A stretch of 64,000 bases of DNA from Glossina fuscipes (taxonomy: Eukaryota > Arthropoda > Insecta > Diptera > Glossinidae), in NCBI RefSeq assembly GCF_014805625.2, contig NW_023998440.1, forward strand, positions 181,800 to 245,799. The letters are read 5' to 3'. Made by a program: the position numbers and the translations under genes. Positions 13,782 to 26,380 of this stretch are shown one piece after another (within the stretch, counting starts at the first letter, position 1; each line of letters starts with the position of its first letter). A model generated the notes under the pieces. The model was not told the DNA's origin. It searched no databases and was given only the letters and a program-made list of their open reading frames with translations.

Positions 13782-13808
13782 ACTGCTGCTGCTGCTGCTG
13801 GCGCTGCT
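13782..13808 (+). repeat. CTG triplet microsatellite
   Basis: Six CTG/GCT units followed by GGCGCTGC. Confidence 0.85.
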
Positions 13809-14692
13809 AAAAGTCATTTAAGGAAGTTTGTAATTTTCCACTGAATTTCATTTTTAATTCTGTTTTTTGTAACTTACCATCTACCTCCCTGCCGTTTAAC
13901 CAATATTGCTTCGTTAAATGAAACGCTCATAAATATTTAAAATTAAAATGAAGGTAATAACATTTGGCTTAATGAATGCTTAAGCTGAACTCTACGCGAG
14001 CAACGATTGTACAGGAAAGCATGCAACCGTTTAAGGATATGTATGCATATTAAGTGCTTATATGAAAAGTTGTATGTAATGCATTCGACGGAATAAGCCA
14101 AACTTCTTTCGCAAGGAAAGTAGTCTACCGAGCATGTTAAATTGTTTGAGATCACAACAAAAAGTCAAAGGCAAAAATATACAAAAGGAAAAATTAATTT
14201 AACTTACGTTACGTATACATCGTATACGTATATTTCGGTAGAGTTAAATGCAATCGGTAGACATAAAATGCATTTAAAAGGCTGAAAATATATTAAAGTA
14301 TTTTTTACTCTTTATTTTTTGCAAAATATTTAAAGAAATATCGTTTATTCCATATAAGAAAAATTTATCGTAGCGTTCACGTAGCTGAATATGTATTGCA
14401 TGCGAATGTTCGCTCGAGCCGTGGCCTTTTGAGCATGTATATGTGTATATGCGTATTACTTTGTATAACCCATAAATTTTGGTTAATTTTAATATGCTGC
14501 CAGGGCCAGTTATAAATTGTGCATTTGTTGCAAATAATGCTCAAGCAACATTAAATTGTACATTTTTTGCACAAACGAACCGAGAGTATGTGCGAGACAG
14601 AGAACTACGTCAGCTTGCGAGTCTACCTACATACTCATACACCTTTTACTTGTTTTACAGCCATAACAGCCATACACTTTGAAATTGTATAA

Positions 14693-14724
14693 TGTGTGTG
14701 TGTGTGTATGTGTGTGTGTGTGTG
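14693..14724 (+). repeat. TG microsatellite
   Basis: TG run with one TATG interruption, just upstream of the 268-bp tandem array. Confidence 0.9.
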
Positions 14725-14805
14725 AGATGTAGAATTTCTAGAAATAAGAAAACTATATGTTCACAGTTAAATTGTATAAAGGAAATAAAAAAAAAGATCA
14801 TCACG

Positions 14806-15560
14806 TGCTACGTATATTCCATAATCGCGTAAAATAAGATAAAAAGAATCGTGTAAGCGAAAACCGTAGGAAACGCGTTAGAAAATTTATAGAAAATAGA
14901 TAAGCAAATTGTATACCGTGCAAATCGACTAAAAGAAAATTGAATAAGCACGAGTACGTGTAAAAAGAGATAAAAGAAAACGCTCCGATTCGAGTAAAGT
15001 GAAATCGTGCAAGTCTTAAGAAAAACACAAGTTAATTGTAACCGTGTAAACAGATATAAAAAAGAAAAATGATTTTTTAAAAGAGGATTTAAAAAGCGAG
15101 TACATTTTTCGAAGAACCGTGTAAGCTGAAAGCGCACAAATCGAAATACAAAATTTGTTCCAAATAAATAAGAAAACTGTAAACCGTGCAAATCGTTTAA
15201 AAGTGAATTGCATATCGATCAAAAGAAAATAAGACAAGATATGTGAACTGAGTTAGAAGAAAAGAAATATTTTTTGAAAGAATCCGACCGAAAGCAAGCA
15301 AAAAAAGACTTGTTAAAAAGGATTAAAGAAAAGAAATAGAAGGATTGTGAATAAACTGCAAAACTGAAGAGACAGGATGGATACGCCTAGCATACATTAT
15401 AGATCGTGTAAAATGAAAAAAAAAAGAAAAGAGCGCGTAAGGTTTGTAGGGCGACTTAGAAAGTTTATAGGATACGTAACTAAAGTGTAAAGCGTGCAAG
15501 TTATTTTAGGCGAGCTGAGAGAAGCTGAACACGCACTATTTATATACCAAAGACGTAAGA
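14806..15560 (+). repeat. Diverged tandem array, about 268-bp period
   Basis: GTGTAAGC occurs at 14851 and 15119, and ACCGTGCAAATCG at 14915 and 15183. Both pairs are 268 bp apart with similar sequence between, which defines two tandem copies. A third, more diverged copy follows (CGTGTAAAATG at 15405, GCGTGCAAG at about 15492). A shorter motif, CGTGTAAA followed by AGATAAAA and AAGAAAA, recurs inside at 14826 (as CGCGTAAA), 14957, 15043 and 15405. The plus strand is strongly purine- and A-rich. Open frames on the minus strand of up to 127 codons repeat LHG-L/I-QF-S/A-YLF-G/S-x-NF because the DNA repeats; they are Phe/Leu/Arg-rich and not credible proteins. Confidence 0.72.
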
Positions 15561-16349
15561 TACGATGAGAGAACAGGTATGTATGAGTGGACCAAATGAG
15601 AAGTTTGAAAATTAAATAGTGTACATTCGTTATAAAGAAATTAGCGAATAGTCCGAAAAAGTGGTTGGCATAACGAGGCAGATAACAAGGAACGAGGATT
15701 ATACGAAAATATCATATATAAACGTTCTTTAGAAAAATCATGTAAAGTGGGTCGGTGCCTGTGCTACTGGATTTCAGTTACACGCGGTATTGCATTCACT
15801 AATTATCGCGTAAATCGAGTGACGCGTGAACCTATACGCATTGCTAACCTATATTAAGCTAACTTTTACAATCGCTGCGTTTGCCATGCTGTCGGTATAA
15901 TAATAATAATAATTCTTTGTTGCTCTTGGTTCATTGTATTGCCATAAATTGCTATAGCTCTGCAGCTTTTCAACGTTGTTCTACTGCGATTCATTGACTT
16001 ATGAAAAAATTCTTTAAATGCCGAATGGAAATTTTTGGGGCATTTCTCTGCTCGGTTGTTGTTGTTTTATGTCCTGTTTTGCTTCCAATTCAATAAAATT
16101 ATGATATTTCGCAATGTGATGGATGACCCAGGCAAGGAACTCAAGTTGCATATGAAAAAGAGAGAAAAGGAATGTGAACGTAAAAAAATTTTATACATTT
16201 CTTTTATCTTTTATTACGATTTTCTGGTTTTATATTCTCATCTAATTCTTCTCAATTTTCTTTCTCTTTAAGCTCAACTGCTTCATATTATATGTCAACT
16301 CGTTAAAACTTTCACTTAATCCCGTTTTATGTGTATGAGCGCTAGTACG

Positions 16350-16391
<42 letters not shown>

Positions 16392-17169
16392 CAGATACAT
16401 GTATGATGTATACGTCTCTTCTGTTACTATTATAACTTTGACTTTAATGCACACGCACACACATTTATTCTTATATTTATTTCACTTTTCACTTATTCAA
16501 ACTCTTGTTTTGCAACTTTTTCGAAGGCACACATACATATACGAAAATTTTATTAGTAAACTTTTCCATTACACGAAAGCATTTACTAAAGTTTTCTTGT
16601 TATGTTCATCAAGAATTGCCAAGACGTTCATATATATGCAAGCGTGTGCATAGAAACGAATGTATGTGATCCTAACTTATCCATGACAGTATATGAATTT
16701 TTTGGAGTTTTTCAAAGTTTTTTGCTTTTTCTTTTCTATTTCTATATACACTGCCACAGGAGGTATACTGGTTATGTCTCAAATATTTGTGTTGCTTGGG
16801 AACATGCAACGATATACTTACAAAAATTGTATAAATGCCTTCGATCGGCATGTAAAGTAGCGAATCTCTTGTACGTTCCCATTCATTGCAAATTACGTTC
16901 TGGAAGCCTAAAATGGTCTTTACACACTCCTCCTGTTCTTTATAGTGTTCTTTGAGTTCAAGGCTCACCGAACGTGGCGCTAGTTCCTGGAACAATTCAA
17001 GGCCTCTATGGTATTAAATATATTATCTCGAAACTTTTGCCTACGATAACGAAATTTTCTGTTTTTCTTTGTTTAATGCGATCAATCGCTCAAGGGATGT
17101 ACCGTCTTTGTTTTAGCAGGCTCAAGTGGCACGCGTGATATGTTTCCTGGCTAAGCACTTCCTTTAGAT
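15561..17169. other. No gene recognised
   Basis: Besides the TA microsatellite there are overlapping open frames on both strands at 16602-16995 (117 and 107 codons). Because they mirror each other and carry no motif, I do not call either. Confidence 0.45.
16355..16387 (+). repeat. TA microsatellite
   Basis: About sixteen TA units. Confidence 0.9.
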
Positions 17170-17263
17170 ATGAACAAAGTGCAGCCTAGCCCAAGTCGAG
17201 ATTTGAACCTGTGAACGTTGACTTGGTAGTCGCGACTCTTAGCCATTCGGCTACTCATGAAGA
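17170..17263 (-). mobile_element. tRNA-derived SINE head, older subfamily
   Basis: On the minus strand this reads GAGTAGCCGAATGGCTAAGAG (A-box region), GTCGCGACTACCAAGTCAACG, then CAGGTTCAAATCTCGAC (B box). The tail of the head, GGGCTAGGCTGCACTTTGTTCATATC, resembles the copies at 19600-19710 and 31860-31975. It differs from the TAA-tailed copies after the B box, so I treat it as a second subfamily. No triplet tail or target duplication was recognised, consistent with an old, eroded copy. A cloverleaf with a proper acceptor stem does not form by eye, so it is not called a tRNA gene. Confidence 0.68.
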
Positions 17264-17995
17264 TAGCAAACCCGCGGGAATAAGGTAAAGAAGTCCATAG
17301 GACACATACTAGAGAGATGAAGTGCTTATAGCGCGTGACAAATTTCAAAATATATAAAGACTTATAAGCATTATGAATACTAGAGAATATTAACTCCTAT
17401 CTTTAACGTTGTTATGATCGCAAAGTTGTGCTTAGCATATACAGTTTTCCAATTCCGTTTATTGGTATGTCAAAGTATGGACAACAAAATTTTGATCCTA
17501 AAATTTGCGTAGAAAATTAATTTTAAATCTAAAATTTTTCTTTTTCATTTTAATTAAATTCGAAAAACTGCCGCTTCTGTGATTGGGGAAAGTTAAAAAG
17601 GAAAAAAATTTTTTTATTTAAAAGTAAACGGAATTAAAAACATCTTCACTTCATTTCATTCAAGGAAAACATAAATATCACGTTGAATGTTAGACATTGT
17701 GTTCAAAAATGTGTGTCACGCCTTAGGCAAGCATTCTATGGTAAATATAAGTGTATATGTTCTGACATGGAATGTTATATTGACAGTTTCTAAATTTAAT
17801 ACCATATTTTTCCTCAGGTTGGTGTGATTGCTGCATCACGATTATGCTACAGAAATGTCAAATTTAAAGGGCATATTAAATTTATAAAGTAAAATATGCT
17901 CGCAAAGCACATGAAGTCCGTCAAACATTTGCGAAACAGCTTAGAATCGTGCGTGTTTCGCCCATAAAATATTTTCCACTTGCAAAATTAAGCTT

Positions 17996-18291
17996 GGTTA
18001 TGGCTACAAAGCAGGTTATGCTTACGAAGCATCTTACGCTCTCAAAACAGATTAGGCCTACAAAACTGGTTACGGCTGTAGAGCAGGTTAAGCACACAAA
18101 GTAGGTTATGTTTGCAAACTAGATGATATCCCATTAAGCAGGTTATGCCGACAAAGTAAGTTATGCCTATGGCTGCAAAGCAGATTATGTGCGCAACGCA
18201 CATTATGCCTAACAAGCAAGTTATGCCCATAAAAGCAGATTATCCTTGTAAAACAATTTATGCTTGTAAAGAAGGTTGGGTCTTGAAAGCA
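17996..18291 (+). repeat. 18-bp minisatellite, about 16 units
   Basis: About sixteen head-to-tail copies of a unit close to GGTTATGCCTACAAAGCA. Nearly all are exactly 18 bp; two are 19 bp and one is 24 bp. Copies differ by several substitutions each, so the array is old. Because 18 is a multiple of three and stops are rare, several frames read through as hexapeptide repeats: GYAYKA and VMPTKQ on plus, GITCFV and RHNLLC on minus. Each has at least one stop across the array, for example TAG and TAA replacing TAT in the GYAYKA frame, so no frame is coding over the full length now. Weak unit-like sequence (ATATGCTCGCAAAGCA, about 17895) suggests the array once began earlier. Confidence 0.87.
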
Positions 18292-19303
18292 TTTTACGTT
18301 ACCTTGAATGTTGCACTTAAGGCGCGCGTTACCTTTATTAACCATGTTTTTGCCTTCACAAAGCAAATTATTATTGTTATTGTCTATGAATTTTCCTCCT
18401 TTTCGGAATACATAAATTTGATAAACTAAGAGTAGCTGCGAAAAGATTCGTTTTAAGCCAATTTTCTTTTCTTTTTTTTTATTCTTTTCATTTGTTTGGA
18501 AAATCCTTCATATACGTAATTGATTTTTCTGCTGCTTGTGATCATTCATTTCAATTTTTTTATAGTTGCTGTAAACGTATGCGGATTTATATACAAAAAA
18601 AAAGAGAAGGAAAATTTATTAATATACATACGTGCAAGTCTTGCTAAACTTTATGTTATTTTTCTGCTTTAGAATGTTTTAAAATTAATGATTGAATAGT
18701 TTTTGCTTATCTTTGATAATGCAATAAATTTATAATAAACAATTTTTGAATGAAATAAAAAATGTTATTTAATAAATTTATTTTAAGAAGGAAGGACGGT
18801 ACACTTAGGTTTTCAAAGTGACTTGTTTTCATTCAGCTCAGCCTTCTTCGTGATGCATCCCCGTAACCCGTATTCAACAAGCATCTCAAAAAGGATTGGA
18901 AAAGATTTACATGAAGGCTACAATCACAGTCCAAAATTCATTTTTTGCGGATGCAGTCCAAGTTATGTCTTGGTATAGTCTCTCAGGCAAACGCGCACCT
19001 CTATGACAAGACAGTTGGATTTCCGTAACTGGAACAAATAATCATCGGCATAGTATAATTGCTAAGCGATAAAACGCGATTCGGGTTACGATAAGAGTTA
19101 TGCTAACTAGATGTCCATGACTGTAAATATATAGCCACAAAAACTTATTTTGTATTCTGTTGATTAAATCAAAAAAAAAAAAAACAATTGACTTTAGAGC
19201 ATATTAATTTTACGTTGTGCATTGTTACGTTGACTGGATATAAGCTGTTAAGAGATTAATTAGCAATTTCTTCTTTATTATTATTAATTCCTTTTTGAAT
19301 TAA

Positions 19304-19349
19304 AATTTAATTTATTAATATTTAATTTATTAATATTAATATTTATTGA
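19304..19349 (+). repeat. 15-bp AT-rich tandem repeat
   Basis: ATTTAATTTATTAAT occurs twice head-to-tail, followed by a degenerate ATTAATATTTATTGATT. Confidence 0.75.
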
Positions 19350-19599
19350 TTAACAGTAATTGGTTTTATGCATGCATTCAGTCCTTTACTGACACACTTT
19401 ATACGTTAATCTTTGCTTCTTTTTTTTTTTGTATAAAAATCTGACTCCAATGTGCTGACATTAAAATGATGGCATGAGAGTTTTCCTCGGTATTATTATA
19501 TTAAATCTTTTCTCATCCCTACAATAAATTTATTAGCATTTACATCTGTATCTCAATTACGTACGTACGTTTCAATCAATAAGTGTTATGTAGTGCTGA

Positions 19600-19710
19600 G
19601 CAGTCGCTATATACCTACGACCAAAGAACACTGTACAGCGCTAGGCATTTGTACCCGCGAAAACAGACTTCGTAGTTGCGGTTCTAACCTAGTCGGCTAC
19701 TCAGGCGCAA
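19600..19710 (-). mobile_element. tRNA-derived SINE head, diverged copy
   Basis: Minus-strand sequence GCGCCTGAGTAGCCGACTAGG, followed by AACCGCAACTACGAAGTCTG and GCGGGTACAAATGCC, aligns by eye with the SINE head at 17170-17263. It continues into a related stretch containing CAGTGTTCTTTGGTC. The B box is degraded (GGGTACAAAT instead of GGTTCGAAT). It probably no longer drives transcription. Confidence 0.58.
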
Positions 19711-22147
19711 TGCATGGGCATTAGTTATTGATTAAAACCACAAAAAGATAACGAGCCATACGTCGGTACTTAGGGAATTGTATATGACTTGGTGATCTAT
19801 AAAGTTGTTTTAGCCCAATAGTTAAGCTCTTGGATATCCTTAGGGGACAAATCGATAATTTGCAACACTTTCTTAAAATTTCAAGCATCACAGAGACAGG
19901 GACTTGCTGTAGTCTGTACATCATGCAGGTTTCAAGAGATGGTAAGATTTCGGACAACCGCGAGTTTTCTCCTATTCATCCATCTGTCAGTTATCCCAAC
20001 CATAGACTTATACTTAGGAAAAACATTGTAATTGTATATTGTAATAAACATAGTATACTCTATGCTTTTCAATTTAAAACGCTTCAACTTAGCAAACGAG
20101 GCTTTAAAGGAAAAGGAGGTATCAACATTTTTCCATCATAACCATAGAATATTTTCGCTTTGATTCCAATATGTCTTTGATTATCAAACAAAAAGGCATC
20201 GAAACCTTTGCCAATCTATGACGTCATAAGATGAAGACAAGATGAAAAAGCTTTCTCTGCTCTACGGCAAAGTGGGCTCAATTTATGATTGAGAACTGAA
20301 GCTTGCAAAAACTTTAACTCCGAGGAATGTCGTCTACAAGTCTTGTCCAGGTAATCTTTAAGTAATGAACGACTTTATAGAGAAATAATTAGGTTTCTGA
20401 TTATCGAAGAGGACTAAAGCCAATACACTGGCACATGCTGACTTTTCTTCCGACCCGATATGTAGTGTAAATGACCAGAAGGTGAATATAATCATCGTAT
20501 GGCTAATTATCGTTCACGCGCTCTATGTTAACAGTATGTACAGAGATGTATGTGTAGTTCGCTTTATTAACAGTTTCTGTGTAAACAGACGAATGTTCGC
20601 GTATCTGTGCTTAATAGGTTTCGATTTTTTTTGTTTTTTTTTTTGCTGCATTTTATTAAAATTATTTCATAATAAGTCGTGTAGATGTGTTAAACTACAG
20701 GCAGTTATGTGATGACAAAAAACAAAATGTTTTTAACACATTAATCATTTGACACACAATTATGTTGTCAGTAATTATGATAAAAATATTAAATTACAAG
20801 TTTTAAAATCAACCAGAGCAAATAAAAAAAAGGAAAGAAATAAACAAGAGATTGTTTTTTTCTGTTCAATACCAGCATGTTTGCATGTTAAAATTCATAA
20901 TTTTAAAAAAGACATTCAAGTGATATGAAAACGGTTTTAATGAAATTAATAATTAATTTAAAATATATTAAAATTGTAAAAAATAAATTTCATCATAAAT
21001 TGAAGTCCTTTAAATTTTATTTAATTAAGAAATTTTCAATATTAAAAAGCTATTATTTCAAAGTATTTAATTAAGCAAGCTTCTGTTAACGCCTACGACG
21101 AAGATTTCTCGCCCCTCTTATGAAAATCGCATTAAAAAAATATATATAATTGCGTTTATTGAACTTCTTAGTTATATATATATTCTCAGTTATATATATT
21201 TTCATCAACTCGATTAAATTACGAGAATTACGAGTACTTTCCTTACATTCTTTTGCAAACTTTCCTGTCAGCAAGGCATGTCCAAAAATTAGTTGGTTGG
21301 ACCGACCGACCGGAATCTTTCCATCGCAATTGTTCGCAGGCAACGAAATTGTTCACAAGTGAATCGTATCTTATTTTTTAATGCTTTTTGTACACTTGCT
21401 CTCCTCATAAGCTATTCTATATAGATATGTAATTATGTCTATCAAATATCTGCTATTTTCCAGCAGAGTACCATCTACTTTCTATGTTGTGGGGTTCGAA
21501 GACTAAATGACAGTTGTAGGCTAAAAAATTTTCCAATTTCTATTCCCAAGAATTTCTTTTGAGCCCAGGTGATTACTGTTGTCTGGAAGTTTAGCAACGC
21601 TTTGCAGAAAACCTTGACAAATGAATGCTATCCATAGATATACTGCTGAATTAATGTGCGGTGAATAATGAAGAAGAAAAAAGGGAACAAAATCACTAAC
21701 GGTGAAAAAATTAAAGAAAGGTGCAATTAGAGAGATAGAGTAGAGAACTGATAGTAGCAGTCCATATTGAATATCATTTATAAGAGGTATTGCTGACCCG
21801 TCCCAGCAGCACACATGATTCGCCATAGCTGGCGCCTACGTGCTGCAACTACCACCCACACACACGCTTCAGCAACCACTGTACTCCGCGCGCGTTAAGG
21901 GGGGTTAGAGGCTTCACTTCAACGCACGAAAGAAAGGAAATCACATTTAAACAATTATTTTTTATAATATGCTTCATTGAACCATAAAGCTGCATGGATT
22001 AAGAAGCACGAGACACTTAAGCGGAAAATAAAGAATTTTCATTTACTCTCATTATGAATGCTTTTGCGGTTCTTCGTTAACCGCTGTTAGCCATATAAAG
22101 CAGTATGTAAAATTTTTCGTATCGTTTACGATAGGTGCTGGTTGTAT

Positions 22148-22166
22148 ATTGTACATGTCGTACAAT
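22148..22166. other. Perfect short hairpin
   Basis: ATTGTAC and GTACAAT flank a 5-base loop. It is AT-rich, so it may be chance. Confidence 0.5.
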
Positions 22167-23262
22167 GTCTTACTGCAGGTTAGTACAACATTATATATCG
22201 AACTGATTCAAGTATTATAGCACGTGTCTTAGAGGAAAAAGTGTGCATTGTAAGTCGTAAGTCAAGTCGTCGATCGTGTAATGCATGCAGTGAAGTAATG
22301 TTCGCCGTATAGAAAACGTAGGAAAACCAAAAGTGTTGTCTTCACGCAGATATAAATAACTCGAAAAGGATAAATGTTCCAATCGTAGAGAAAACCTTAA
22401 CAAAATACTCTCACCTTTAAATTTCCATTTCAGATTGGTTTGATGTACCTAAGAAAAGACAAGAGTAAAAAGATAGGTGGAGCGGCCTTCTATACAAAAG
22501 AATGGTCACCAAACATGTAAGAAGTTTGAAACGGGAAATACCAACACGAAAATTTGTTTTACTCTTCAATTAATGGGACTTGCTTCGAAAGATCAACTTT
22601 CCAAATCAATAAAGGATTACGCATATGATTTTCCTGCAAACATTCCAGAAATTATTTTACGAGAACAATAGGACGGTTTTTCCACATCGAAATTTTTGAA
22701 ATTTGTGTTAAAGGATTTCCAGCTCTTCGGCTCATAATTGTTATCGTATTTGATAGAAGATTTCAAAAATCACGAAGATAATCTTTCAGTAACTTTTTCG
22801 ACAACCAATTGGATCGAGAAATTCTTCAACATTCCCTCTTCTTCTTCTACTCTTTTCAATTCGAGGACCTTTGATCTTAATTCATAGATTATCGATAAAA
22901 GCTCTCTGTTCTCCCTCCTCGGCTAACAACTTAGCTATACGGTGGATATTAGTATTCAATAATAGACAGCTTATCTTTTCGAGCTCAGCTATATATTAAT
23001 CCATAATTTATTTGAATGCTTGAAAAGTGAAATTTATTAAATTATCGTTTTTTTTAACGGTATGACTTTCAAGTAAAAGAAACAGTCAAGCGTTGCGTGA
23101 AACAAGCCAATATTTTTTAACGAAATAGATATATTTTTCGCGTATACAACGATATGGATTTTTTTTTGAAGAATCAAGGAAAGCAAGCATGTCTCTGCTA
23201 AATAAAAATGGCCTTTCATCACGAGTGATACTCATTAAAGTTAACAAAAAACAAGTAAACAA

Positions 23263-23281
23263 GTTGGGACGGGGTCCCAAC
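23263..23281. other. Perfect short hairpin
   Basis: GTTGGGA and TCCCAAC form a perfect 7-bp stem around CGGGG. It is GC-rich against the surroundings and carries no T-tract or other clue to function. Confidence 0.6.
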
Positions 23282-23983
23282 CTCGCACACCCATGATAAT
23301 GCTTTTCGTATTCTACTCTCCCTGTTCTTGAACTTGATACCCATATCGCGGTTATTATTAAAAAAAAAAAAAAATCGCAATATATACCATTTTAGAATGA
23401 ACTCCTTTTCAGGCAGACAATATATCTTCATTTGAGATGTGTACAAAATAATTTTAAAGATTCTGTCTTGTTTGCGTTATGATAAATAAGCATATAACCT
23501 CAAAAAAGTGAAAAAAATAAAATTTAATCCCACAAATTGTTGTTAACAAAAACAGAGTTGCATTCAGTTTATGCTCCACTGCGGGCTTCTGCTCTGACCA
23601 CTTTGGCCCATTTTAAATATCAACTTACGTGCGAAACCTTCCAATGTTTCTATGAATCCTTTTGCGACCAGGATTATACAGACACGTAAGAGGACAGACA
23701 TGGAAATGAATATACCCCCATCTTACAGCGGTGGGTGTGAAAGAGACCAGCAACTCGACATATCACAGTAAATTGTGCTTCATTTTGAAGCTCAGAGGTT
23801 GCTACAGTTATATTCTAAACAGAATATCGATAGATCCAGTTATTAATCGCTTTTTCCAACACTAGTTGTGTTATACCTGCGGTAGTCTAACGAATGTTTA
23901 CCTGCAAATATTCCAAATTTTATGGCTTGTGAGCATAGACCCATAGGTCTTTGATGGGTGTTAAATGACAAAATCCAGCCGGC

Positions 23984-24094
23984 GTAGTGGCGATCAAAGA
24001 TTCGGGTAATCAAACGATCAGCATTCAAAATTGAGTTACTGCCACTTTGGTAAAATGGTTTAATGATAGCTAAACGTTCAGGAGTCGTGAGTAG
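23984..24094 (-). pseudogene. Possible transposase helix-turn-helix remnant
   Basis: A minus-strand frame contains LLTTPERLAIIKPFYQSGSN followed by a few diverged residues and ITRIFDRH. This resembles the N-terminal helix-turn-helix of insect Tc1/mariner-like transposases, in which a pattern such as T-x-E-R-L-A-I-I-K-x-Y-Y-Q-x-G-S is followed by an R-x-x-F-G-R-H helix. The surrounding sequence is not recognisable and no catalytic domain follows. I give it low confidence because the judgement rests on one short segment. Confidence 0.35.
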
Positions 24095-24384
24095 CCATGT
24101 GATGAAACTGCAAATTGTACCGGATATTTTCACAACTGAAAGCAGGTAAAAGTTTTTGGTTGAGAGTAGAATTGACAGTTTTAAAAAGTGTCGGTCTTAA
24201 TGAAAGACCCTTTATTTTAATATACATACTAGCACAACTATAGTTTGCTTGACTAATTCTTCCATATTTGTCCCTCATAAATACGCACTGGTGACATCTC
24301 ATTACTAATCCTTAGTGTATATATTAGATGGGTTTTTTCTTCAAGCACTTTCCTGTTTTTTTTTTCTTTTTTGCCAACTAACGG

Positions 24385-24445
24385 TCCTGCACTGACCTCG
24401 AACTCCGATGTACGTTAACATGAATGCCAGAAGGCTACGTGGCGT
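24385..24445 (-). mobile_element. Possible eroded SINE head
   Basis: On the minus strand, CCACGTAGCCTTCTGGCAT is followed about 25 bases later by GGAGTTCGAGGTCAGTGC, giving the spacing of an A box and a B box. The match to the better SINE heads is loose and there is no recognisable body. Chance resemblance is a real possibility. Confidence 0.3.
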
Positions 24446-26380
24446 GATTTCTATTTCCAGAAATTTTGAAGAGCTCGTTTCTTAAATATACCTGAGCTGG
24501 ACAGACAAAAACAGTGTGCTGCTGGTAAGTTGAAACGGCACAAATAACTTCTGTCTAAAAGCGTTGTGTGTGTGTGTGTGTAAAAGTGTCTATGAGCAAT
24601 GAAAAATTGGGAACAATTGGATGCGGAGGAAATTAATACATCAAGCCGGTTCAATCTGCCTGCTTCTCAACTATTTCTAATGGCTTTATGGTTAAAGGAA
24701 TCTAAAAAAAAACTTCAGACTTACCATGTGCGTATAGTTAATGATTGGAAATATTGAAGATCAATCGACATAAAACGAGGAAAAACTGCATCTTATAAGA
24801 ACAATTAATAGGCAATATTGTGCTGAAATGTGGTACAAACTCTTAACAAGTCCATTAACAATCTTAATGAAAAAATGAACACATACATACATCTAAACCA
24901 CATCTATACCCCATAGCCTGTAAGAGATAATAATTTAAAAGGTGGCCACAGTTGCATTCGATCGGTCGGCAAATCTATAGCTGAAGCAAATTTACATCTC
25001 ATAGCTTTCACGGGATAACGATTTAAATTCTGAACTCACTTGCCTCCGATCAACTGGCACGTCTATGTTTAAAAAATATTGAGCAATTTTCTTGTATCGT
25101 GTCTTTGGCGGTATGTAATGGAATGAATTCTTATAAATTTCGTACTTGTGTTTGGTTTTTATAATGTGTAGTTGTGATATTCTTGGCCTCTGGTGGATCA
25201 TGAAGCCCAGAGTGTTCCACGTATGAAATGTATTTTGTGCATATTTATGTGTGAATGTATTTTTATTACATTTGCGATGTTACGATTTTATTCTTATTGA
25301 AGTAGTTATCTGTTTCTTTAACCTTTTTGCCAGCCTAACGGGCAAGTGAGGGCGTTTTACATAAATGTGCTCGCTTTGATTACCTTTAGAGCGCTCGTGC
25401 ACCTCAGTAGGTTTTCTTTGACAAGAGTTGACAAGAGTTAATTGTAACTTAACATTGTAATTTCACATTAACTTCAATTAATTAAAGTGATTTGTGCTTT
25501 TTATTTTAATTAAATCGATTCGGTATAAAGTAATTATTTATTACTTAATTAATTGCAAATATTTAAATGAAAATTCATGGTTTTACGTAATGCTTTTGTA
25601 AAATTTTCATAAATTTACATTCTTTATTAGAAAGATTGGCTAAAAAGTTATGAGCTCTTACAAATAGCCATCGAGACTATACTTAGTGTTATAAAACTAA
25701 GTGCAATAAAACATTACAACAAAATCTACAAAGTATTTAACTTGATAGCCCTTAACAGTTCTCCCGGTACACGGTCTACGGTTTCTGATCGAAAGATGAT
25801 AATCTTTCTCAGCCTCAATAGAGATCGAAATAATATACATTGCCATAATGAGGTGCGAACAATCGACCTCATTTATAAGGACTAAGGCAAACAATATGTA
25901 TGTCAGCTATGTGGCGTGTGCCGCCCAACAAGTTTCATATGCAGTCGAATAAGTTTTGTCAATTTTTTAAGAATTGTTAGACGAGAGATACACGAGAGTT
26001 CGTGCTGCCCGCATGGTATGCGCGGCTACTCAATCCTCGTACAATTTACTTTGACTTTTTAGCTAAAATCATTTGATTTGCTGCCAAAATAGATGCAAGC
26101 CTATAAAGCTAGCTGGCAATTAGAGATGGCGTTGCTAAGCTCCCTATCAGGAAATGTAGAACTTCAACTTCTTAACCAGCAAATTTTTTGTTTCTGTTAA
26201 AACTTTTTTTTTTCGACCACCATCATTGCTCTCAGTCTCTCTTTATCATCTGCTATCGCCCGCTTCAGAAATAATAACTTGAATTATTCAACTTCCCATG
26301 CAGATACGGACTTGGTCGAGTACGTTTTTTTTTTTGTTCATATCATATTTCGTCTCAAGACAGAGCCTCTCTATGCAATC

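Larger units (their letters stand above)
10235..14692. other. No gene recognised; scattered simple sequence
   Basis: Contains a few open frames of 60-97 codons with no motifs, a CT-rich patch (12432-12452), a short GA run (about 13286-13301) and the CTG tract listed separately. The frame 10234-10527 (97 codons, plus) has no recognisable domain and is opposed by a 65-codon frame on minus. Confidence 0.45.
18292..23983. other. No gene recognised, apart from listed repeats
   Basis: AT-rich sequence with poly-T/poly-A runs and an ACGTACGTACGT run near 19560. Open frames reach 103 codons (19830-20141, plus, overlapped by a 78-codon minus frame) without recognisable domains. Confidence 0.45.

Noticed and set aside
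14808..15191. 127-codon minus-strand frame with internal peptide repeats
   Set aside because: The peptide repeats follow from the 268-bp DNA repeat; Phe/Leu/Arg-rich composition mirrors an A/G-rich plus strand.
16602..16995. 117- and 107-codon frames on opposite strands
   Set aside because: They cover the same bases in both directions, carry no recognisable domain, and at most one could be real.
17996..18291. CRISPR-like array
   Set aside because: The 18-bp units are contiguous with no spacers; it is a minisatellite in eukaryotic-type DNA.
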